Below, one piece after another: positions 1 to 3,490 of a stretch of 5,679 nucleotides of DNA. This DNA is from an uncultured Campylobacter sp. (GTDB lineage: Bacteria > Campylobacterota > Campylobacteria > Campylobacterales > Campylobacteraceae). A program made the position numbers and the translations under genes. The notes below the pieces were generated by a model, which was given only the letters and a program-made list of their open reading frames with translations, was not told the origin of the DNA and searched no databases. Each line of letters begins with the position of its first letter. Within the stretch, counting starts at the first letter, position 1. The DNA is taken from NCBI RefSeq assembly GCF_937997595.1, contig NZ_CALKTS010000164.1, forward strand, positions 1-5,679, given 5' to 3'.

Positions 1-55
1 ACACTGTTCAAGATTATAGCGGCAACGATACGATCAGATTTAAAGAGGGGATTAG
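1..55 (+). repeat. Exact direct repeat, copy 1 (within RTX gene)
   Basis: Bases 1-55 match bases 550-604 without a mismatch; the match may continue left beyond the window. It encodes TVQDYSGNDTIRFKEGIS in the same frame as copy 2. After the identical stretch, copy 1 goes directly to ANDLLVKR, whereas copy 2 has nine extra residues (KENITFQRV) before ANDLVLKY. Confidence 0.95.
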
Positions 56-878
56 CGCGAATGACCTACTAGTAAAAAGAGCAGACAAGGATATAAATAG
101 CCTTGAAATTTCTATCAAAGGAACCGAAGATAAATTAACTATAAAAGATATCTATTGGAATGAAGGAAGAAACTACTACGGTAATATAAATAATTTCGAA
201 TTCGCAGATGGAACAAAACTCTCCCTTCATGAATTCGAAACACAAACTATGTTTAAAGGAACCGACGGTAACGATATCATTAGAGGGTCAATTGCCAATG
301 ATGAAATTTATGGCGGCAAGGGCAACGACACTCTTTACGGTCAAGAAGGGGATGATACCCTCTATGGTGGCGAAGGCAACGATACCTTGGCCGGATATTA
401 CGGCAACGACATCCTTTATGGCGGCGAAGGCGATGATATCCTTTACGGAGAGCATGGCGACGATATCCTAGAAGGCGGATCCGGTAATGATAGATTGGAA
501 GGTGGCGAAGGCAACGATACCTATGTATTCGGCAGAGGCGACGGAGTAGACACTGTTCAAGATTATAGCGGCAACGATACGATCAGATTTAAAGAGGGGA
601 TTAGTAAAGAAAACATCACCTTCCAAAGGGTCGCCAATGATCTGGTATTAAAATACGGCGATAACGACACCGTCCGCATAAATAATCAATTCGGCGGCGG
701 TGCTATAGAGCAGATCGCGCTTGCTAGCGGAGAGTATATCACTGCCAGCAAAATCAATAAGATCATCGAAGATCTCAACGCTTACGCCTCAAATAACGGC
801 ATGAGCAATATCTCGATGGATGATATGAAAAATAATCCGGATATCATGCAGATGTTTGCGAGCGGCTGGGGGAATTAA
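1..878 (+). CDS. RTX-family T1SS substrate, C-terminal part (5' end outside window)
   Basis: The reading frame is open from base 3 to the TAA at 876-878, giving 291 visible residues, so the ATG at 249 is internal and not a start. Visible order (counted from base 3): residues 1-82, a haemolysin-type calcium-binding related module (DTIRFKEGIS, later FADGTKLSL); residues 86-175, ten glycine/aspartate nonapeptides of the GGxGxDxUx type that form a calcium-binding beta-roll; residues 176-235, a second related module (FGRGDGVDTVQDY, DTIRFKEGIS, NDLVLKYGD, IEQIAL); residues about 240-291, an amphipathic tail ending MQMFASGWGN, a plausible uncleaved C-terminal signal for type I secretion. In this family the protein leaves the cell in one step and folds outside when it binds calcium. 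HlyB/HlyD-type exporter genes lie convergently downstream, which supports secretion. The effector domain would be N-terminal and is not visible, so toxin, protease, adhesin or S-layer-like roles cannot be separated. Confidence 0.93.
   Translation, partial: TVQDYSGNDTIRFKEGISANDLLVKRADKDINSLEISIKGTEDKLTIKDIYWNEGRNYYGNINNFEFADGTKLSLHEFETQTMFKGTDGNDIIRGSIANDEIYGGKGNDTLYGQEGDDTLYGGEGNDTLAGYYGNDILYGGEGDDILYGEHGDDILEGGSGNDRLEGGEGNDTYVFGRGDGVDTVQDYSGNDTIRFKEGISKENITFQRVANDLVLKYGDNDTVRINNQFGGGAIEQIALASGEYITASKINKIIEDLNAYASNNGMSNISMDDMKNNPDIMQMFASGWGN
258..527 (+). repeat. Ten tandem RTX nonapeptide repeats (27-bp units)
   Basis: Ten consecutive nine-residue units run from GTDGNDIIR to GGEGNDTYV. The best matches to the GGxGxDxUx consensus include GGKGNDTLY, GGEGNDTLA, GGEGDDILY and GGSGNDRLE. 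Three central units replace the second Gly (GQEGDDTLY, GYYGNDILY, GEHGDDILE), and the second unit (GSIANDEIY) lacks the core Gly. At DNA level the period is 27 bp with words such as ggcaacgata and ggcgaaggc recurring, but units differ at synonymous sites, so this is an old array rather than a fresh expansion. It should form a calcium-stabilised parallel beta-roll. Confidence 0.93.
550..604 (+). repeat. Exact direct repeat, copy 2 (within RTX gene)
   Basis: This is the second copy of the 55-bp identical stretch, 549 bp (183 codons) downstream of copy 1. It lies just after the RTX array and encodes the same residues in the same frame. Recombination between the copies would delete or duplicate one complete related-module plus RTX-array unit without a frameshift. 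Confidence 0.95.
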
Positions 879-884
879 TCGCCG

Positions 885-897
885 CCCCCCGCCCCCC
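885..897. repeat. Two C6 tracts separated by one G (G-rich on - strand)
   Basis: The tract begins six bases after the RTX stop codon: C6 at 885-890, G at 891, C6 at 892-897. The complementary strand has two G6 runs followed by more G (884, 881). It lies outside any coding frame I can support. Campylobacter often carries length-variable poly-G/C tracts, but those are usually longer and uninterrupted, so variability here is only a possibility. Confidence 0.8.
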
Positions 898-966
898 GTC
901 CACTCTAACCCAGGGCTGCGCACTCTCAATGCTACATGTTGCTCTGCTAACGACTACTCGTGAAAC

Positions 967-998
967 GCCGCCGGTTGCTCGCAAAGGCTACCGGCGGT
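967..998. repeat. GC-rich inverted repeat (hairpin)
   Basis: CCGCCGGT (968-975) pairs with ACCGGCGG (990-997), extended outwards by one G-T pair. Inside the loop, GCT and GGC can add three more pairs after one mismatch. It lies about 90 bases after the RTX stop. No T-run follows directly (the T7 run is about 30 bases further on), so it is not a classical intrinsic terminator for the RTX transcript, though it could slow polymerase or protect the 3' end. Confidence 0.55.
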
Positions 999-1089
999 AA
1001 CAATCTCGCCCCTCGCAGATATATTGTTTTTTTGTTCGCTTGGATTGTCGCCATCCGCTATGATAAAACAACCTCTCAGATGAAAAGTA

Positions 1090-1170
1090 GCTGTTCAAGC
1101 GGGTATCCAACCAGGCGAGACAGGTAACCGCTCGGGTAAGGGCTGCTGTTCAAATTGCGCATTTAACCAG
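1090..1170. repeat. Degenerate tandem repeat pair, about 55-base period
   Basis: GCTGTTCAA occurs at 1090-1098 and again at 1145-1153. AACCAG follows at 1109-1114 and 1165-1170, with a similar GGC-containing tail after each. Spacing between copies is 55 to 56 bases. The bases between these anchors have diverged, so it is an old or only partly constrained duplication. Confidence 0.45.
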
Positions 1171-1200
1171 AGGCTCACATGCTAGAACGAACAGCAGCTC
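1140..1200. repeat. 12-bp inverted repeat with 37-base loop
   Basis: GCTGCTGTTC (1142-1151) is the exact reverse complement of GAACAGCAGC (1189-1198). The stem extends outwards by a G-T pair (1141/1199) and a G-C pair (1140/1200). The left arm overlaps the second copy of the 55-base degenerate repeat. There is no T-run on either side, so I do not call it a terminator. Confidence 0.6.
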
Positions 1201-1243
1201 AATATAGAGGCAGCGGCTATCCACTCTGCTTCGGTACTACATT

Positions 1244-1275
1244 AAAAAAATTTATCAAGAGGACGTCCTTGCTTG
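1244..1275 (-). terminator. Possible intrinsic terminator for the - strand T1SS operon
   Basis: Read on the - strand, CAAG (1275-1272) pairs with CTTG (1259-1256), and inside it the palindrome AGGACGTCCT (1269-1260) forms AGG/CCT around an ACGT loop, with a two-base bulge. Five bases later comes a T7 run (1250-1244). It lies about 190 bases past the HlyD stop. The stem is short and bulged and the gap to the T-run is slightly long, so the call is tentative. Confidence 0.3.
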
Positions 1276-1299
1276 CGCTAAATTTAAAGTAAGGCTGTG

Positions 1300-1416
1300 C
1301 TAGGACAGATGGGATAGGTAGTTCTACTCAAACGAAGCTTGAGGGTATCGGTGTAGTTGCTCCTACCCTCTAGGACAGGCAGGATAGGAGTCACTCAAAC
1401 AAGCAATGTATTTGAG
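1300..1416. repeat. Degenerate direct repeat pair, 70-base offset, each with a CTCAA hairpin
   Basis: Bases 1300-1318 and 1370-1388 share CTAGGACAG then GGATAGG, differing only in three middle bases. ACTCAAAC and nearby AAGC also recur downstream in both copies. Each unit can form a small hairpin: CTCAA (1327-1331)/TTGAG (1339-1343) in unit 1 and CTCAAA (1394-1399)/TTTGAG (1411-1416) in unit 2. Keeping the stem while the loop length changes hints at structure being retained. Confidence 0.55.
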
Positions 1417-1461
1417 CGAAGACTTACCCATTAGGGTAAAATATCCACTTGCCATCCTGCC
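1378..1461. other. Possible multi-arm RNA/DNA structure just past the HlyD stop
   Basis: An outer 8-bp stem, GGCAGGAT (1378-1385) with ATCCTGCC (1454-1461), encloses two hairpins: CTCAAA/TTTGAG (1394-1416) and TTACCC/GGGTAA with a four-base loop (1424-1439). This gives a closed three-way-junction fold. On the - strand it would be the first element of the HlyD 3' UTR, starting seven bases after the TAG. I do not recognise a known RNA family; chance pairing is possible. Confidence 0.35.
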
Positions 1462-1467
1462 CTTTCT

Positions 1468-2769
1468 CTATCTTACGCTAAGTCCTTCATCCAAGTATTT
1501 GATGACAGGATAGATAAATAGCTCTATTACCCGTCTTTTGCCTACTTTTACTTCGGCAGTTACGCTCATACCGGGCTCGATCTCCTTTTTGATCCCATCT
1601 ACGATCAAAAATGTAGAATCCGGTCTGATCTTTACTTCGTAAATCTCTCCTAGCTTCTCGTCATTTATCGCATCGTTTGCTATGTGAATGAGCTTACCTT
1701 CTAGCTTGCCGTATTTTTGAAAGTCGAAGGTCTGAACCTTAATGGCTACGCTTTGATTATTTTCCAGATAGCCTATGTCTTTATTAAGCACGTTTGCTTT
1801 GATGATTAAAGGCTTATCGCTAGGCACTATAGAGATTAAATTTTCTTGATTTGTGATGGCGGTTCCTTGCGTATTTACAAGTAGCTTCCCCACAAAGCCG
1901 TCAACCGGAGAGGAGATGATCTGCTGTCTGGTTTGAAACAAGATCGCGTTGATCTCCGCTTTTAGCGAGCTTGCTTCCTTCTGTTTAGCAAGCATCTCAT
2001 CGAGCCACTTGGATATACTTTGGCTTTTAAAGGCCTCAAGCTCCTTAGCTAGCTCATCTAAATTCGCCCTTTGCTCGGCAAGCTTTTCTTTTGAAATTTT
2101 AAGATTGGAGTTTAGCTCGATTACCTTGGATTTCAGTTCGTATAGATCCTTGCGCGCTATTATATCTTTTACCTTATTTAGATTATTCAGCCGCGCTTCA
2201 TCTATCTTTAAAATTCCGCTTAGTCTCTCGACTTCTAAATTGGTGGAATTTATCCCCATTTGCAGAGCTTGCATTTTTAGATTATAGACGTTTATGCTCT
2301 CTTCGTAGTTTGATTTTTGCGTATTGTATAAGCTCAGTTCATCTGCGCTGATATTGGCATCTAAGCTTTTGCCCGAGCTTAGAGCATCAAGCCTTTTTAT
2401 CGAGTATTCAAGTAGGGCTAGGCTCTCTTGCTTGGTGGATAAATTTACCGTAGAGACGCTAGGATCGATTAAAATAAGATGATCGCCCTTTTTTACTCTA
2501 TCGCCCTCTTTAACTAAAATTTTAGAAACGACGCCGCTTTCGAGAGATTTTAAAATTTTGATCTCGCCGTCGGGCACGACCTTACCGTTAGCACTTACTA
2601 CGATATCCACTTTGGCAAACACCATCCACAGCACGGCAAATATCAAAGCCCCGCAAGCTATCCATAAAATTGATCTTCCCAAAGGGTTTTGCGGAGCATC
2701 CTCTATCTCGATTAAAAGAGGCTTAAACTCGTTTGAATCATCCTCTATTCTTTTGAAAATTTTTAGCAT
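1468..2769 (-). CDS. HlyD-family T1SS periplasmic adaptor (membrane fusion protein)
   Basis: This encodes the inner-membrane-anchored adaptor that links the ABC exporter to a TolC-like outer-membrane channel. Numbering from the upstream TTG at 2778 (436 aa): short cytoplasmic N-terminus; one membrane helix about 36-56 (SILWIACGALIFAVLWMVFA); first half of a lipoyl-like domain 78-105 (SGVVSKILVKEGDRVKKGD); a long coiled-coil hairpin about 112-282; second lipoyl half 287-318 (SSPVDGFVGKLL, LISIVP); beta-barrel about 323-415; and the family-typical C-terminal end KRRVIELFIYPVIKYLDEGL. Size is close to HlyD relatives. I choose the ATG at 2769 (433 aa) over the TTG at 2778, because AAAG at 2782-2779 sits nine bases before the ATG but directly abuts the TTG. 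The gene lies 24 bases after the toxin stop and shares its strand, so co-transcription with the TA genes is likely. It should assemble with the ABC protein encoded upstream. Confidence 0.93.
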   Translation of the reverse strand: MLKIFKRIEDDSNEFKPLLIEIEDAPQNPLGRSILWIACGALIFAVLWMVFAKVDIVVSANGKVVPDGEIKILKSLESGVVSKILVKEGDRVKKGDHLILIDPSVSTVNLSTKQESLALLEYSIKRLDALSSGKSLDANISADELSLYNTQKSNYEESINVYNLKMQALQMGINSTNLEVERLSGILKIDEARLNNLNKVKDIIARKDLYELKSKVIELNSNLKISKEKLAEQRANLDELAKELEAFKSQSISKWLDEMLAKQKEASSLKAEINAILFQTRQQIISSPVDGFVGKLLVNTQGTAITNQENLISIVPSDKPLIIKANVLNKDIGYLENNQSVAIKVQTFDFQKYGKLEGKLIHIANDAINDEKLGEIYEVKIRPDSTFLIVDGIKKEIEPGMSVTAEVKVGKRRVIELFIYPVIKYLDEGLSVR

Positions 2770-2793
2770 TGTTTGCAACTTTAATCTAATAAA

Positions 2794-3075
2794 TTATTTC
2801 ATAGCATGGCTATTGCGTTTAAATATCGCTAATATTTTTATGGCGTCTTTGCTTACGCGAAACGGCACAGTATAGCCTTTAAAAACTAGATCCCTAGTAT
2901 CTTTACGATTTAGCTTAGGATTTTTTCTAAAACTATACGGGCGATTTGGAATGTCTGAAATTTTAACAATCAAATCATCTGCAAATTTAGCCGCCCTTTC
3001 GGGACTATCTTGCGCGATAAACATAATAATTTTATCCAAATCATTAAGGAATTCTTCGCTATAGACAAGATTCAT
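2794..3075 (-). CDS. ParE/RelE-superfamily toxin of a type II TA module
   Basis: 93 residues, typical for the family. The N-terminal LVYSEEFLNDLDKIIMFIAQDSPERAAKFADDLIVKI pattern matches the two-helix start of the ParE/RelE fold, followed by IPNRPYSFR and the conserved beta-sheet core RDLVFKGYTVPFRVSKDAIKILAIFKRN. Family members either poison DNA gyrase (ParE) or cleave mRNA on ribosomes (RelE). The pattern (GYTVPFRV, then ILAIFKR) looks more ParE-like, but sequence inspection alone does not settle the target. The ATG at 3075 follows the antitoxin stop by three bases, with no strong ribosome site, which suggests translational coupling that keeps toxin below antitoxin. The frame appears intact. 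The unusual point is its position: downstream comes the HlyD adaptor, and upstream of the antitoxin lies the ABC exporter gene. Confidence 0.88.
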   Translation of the reverse strand: MNLVYSEEFLNDLDKIIMFIAQDSPERAAKFADDLIVKISDIPNRPYSFRKNPKLNRKDTRDLVFKGYTVPFRVSKDAIKILAIFKRNSHAMK

Positions 3076-3078
3076 ATC

Positions 3079-3315
3079 TTAGGCCATTTTTTTAAAAAGC
3101 TTATTTAAATGCTCCAATAGCTCCTCGTGCGAGCGATATTTCAGCTCGCCTCTATCGTCGGCATCTGAAATTTCCATAAGTCTAGCTTCATCCTGCGGGC
3201 TTAAATAATTCAGCTCATTATAGCTTATAACGGCGGTAGGATCATTTGCGATTATATCCTCTATGGCTTTAAGCGTTTTAGCGTTTGACGTTTGAATATT
3301 TATCGATGCAAGCAT
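3079..3315 (-). CDS. Putative antitoxin of the ParE/RelE-type module
   Basis: 78 residues, acidic in the middle and basic at the end. I do not recognise the N-terminal part as a clear ribbon-helix-helix, Phd or Xre domain; it reads ASINIQTSNAKTLKAIEDII then NDPTAVISYNELNYLSPQDEARL. The tail, DDRGELKYRSHEELLEHLNKLFKK, resembles the toxin-neutralising C-terminal helix of small antitoxins (RGE...S/THEE). The antitoxin role is inferred from size, tail and gene order, being immediately upstream of a toxin with a three-base gap. The start is well supported: ATG at 3315 with AAGGAT at 3326-3321, five bases upstream. Antitoxins of such modules usually repress their own promoter with or without toxin; a candidate promoter and inverted repeat lie in the spacer ahead of it. 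Confidence 0.8.
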   Translation of the reverse strand: MLASINIQTSNAKTLKAIEDIIANDPTAVISYNELNYLSPQDEARLMEISDADDRGELKYRSHEELLEHLNKLFKKMA

Positions 3316-3320
3316 AGTTT

Positions 3321-3326
3321 ATCCTT
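3321..3326 (-). promoter_or_regulatory. Ribosome binding site of the antitoxin gene
   Basis: AAGGAT on the - strand ends five bases before the ATG at 3315. It is much stronger than anything before the toxin ATG or the HlyD start, which fits higher antitoxin than toxin synthesis. Confidence 0.75.
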
Positions 3327-3342
3327 GTAGAAATCTAATTGA

Positions 3343-3351
3343 ATTATGCCA
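3343..3351 (-). promoter_or_regulatory. Candidate extended -10 promoter of the TA module (and possibly hlyD-type gene)
   Basis: On the - strand TGGCATAAT matches the extended -10 pattern TGnTATAAT at all but one position, about 28 bases upstream of the antitoxin start. The bases ahead are A/T-rich and no good -35 hexamer is seen at 17 bases, as is common in Campylobacter sigma-70 promoters. Transcription from here would cover antitoxin, toxin and the HlyD gene. Confidence 0.4.
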
Positions 3352-3363
3352 TAAATTTATAAT

Positions 3364-3379
3364 AAAGCTCTTAAGCTTT
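3364..3379. promoter_or_regulatory. Short inverted repeat near the TA promoter (possible operator)
   Basis: AAAGCT (3364-3369) and AGCTTT (3374-3379) form perfect 6-bp arms around CTTA. It lies 12 bases upstream of the candidate extended -10 on the - strand, close to where a -35 element would be, so it could be bound by the antitoxin for autoregulation. It could also form a weak hairpin downstream of the ABC gene, but no T-run follows. Role is inferred from position only. Confidence 0.3.
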
Positions 3380-3490
3380 GTGCGTATAACAAACGTATTA
3401 AAAATATGGGTTCAAGAAAAACATACTCAAATTTAAAGATAAATCTTTCATTAGCGCTACATTCATTCGCAGCTCTCATCTCATCCAAGC

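Larger units (their letters stand above)
879..1467. other. Repeat-rich non-coding spacer between convergent RTX and hlyD-type genes
   Basis: This 589-base stretch lies between the RTX stop and the HlyD stop. I find no frame with a credible start, ribosome site and recognisable protein. It contains two C6 tracts, a GC-rich hairpin at 967-998, a T7 run at 1027-1033, a degenerate repeat pair of about 55 bases at 1090 and 1145, a 12-bp inverted repeat at 1140-1151/1189-1200, a palindrome with an adjacent A/T run at 1244-1275, and a degenerate repeat pair of about 70 bases at 1300 and 1370 with small hairpins. The density of degenerate repeats differs from the rest of the window and suggests decayed or structured DNA. 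Confidence 0.75.
3316..3490 (-). other. Spacer between ABC transporter and TA module
   Basis: 175 bases, strongly A/T-rich in the half near the antitoxin. It holds the candidate TA promoter, the short inverted repeat and the antitoxin ribosome site. A 40-codon frame (ATG at 3479, TAA at 3357) is present but lacks recognisable similarity and overlaps the inverted repeat, so I do not call it a gene. I see no strong intrinsic terminator after the ABC stop, so read-through into the TA genes is possible. Confidence 0.6.

Noticed and set aside
208..471. Open frame on + strand overlapping the RTX array
   Set aside because: It is an out-of-frame shadow of the 27-bp repeats in the real RTX frame, with no independent support.
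249..878. Separate small RTX gene starting at ATG 249
   Set aside because: The same frame is open upstream to the window edge and encodes a matching RTX-related module, so the ATG is internal.
967..1033. Intrinsic terminator made of the GC-rich hairpin and the T7 run
   Set aside because: About 30 bases separate stem and T-run, too far for a standard intrinsic terminator.
1300..1416. CRISPR array
   Set aside because: Only two imperfect copies, with related sequence between them rather than unique equal-length spacers, and no cas genes in the window.
1363..1455. 30-codon frame on - strand after HlyD
   Set aside because: It lies within the degenerate repeats and the folded element, has no proper ribosome site spacing and no family similarity I can name.
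1949..2287. Open + strand frame opposite the HlyD coiled coil
   Set aside because: Antisense shadow of a coding region; low-complexity Ser/Leu-rich product with no recognisable domain.
3357..3479. 40-codon frame on - strand in the spacer after the ABC gene
   Set aside because: A GGA lies just upstream of its ATG, but the product has no recognisable similarity and it overlaps the inverted repeat ahead of the TA promoter; chance frame more likely.
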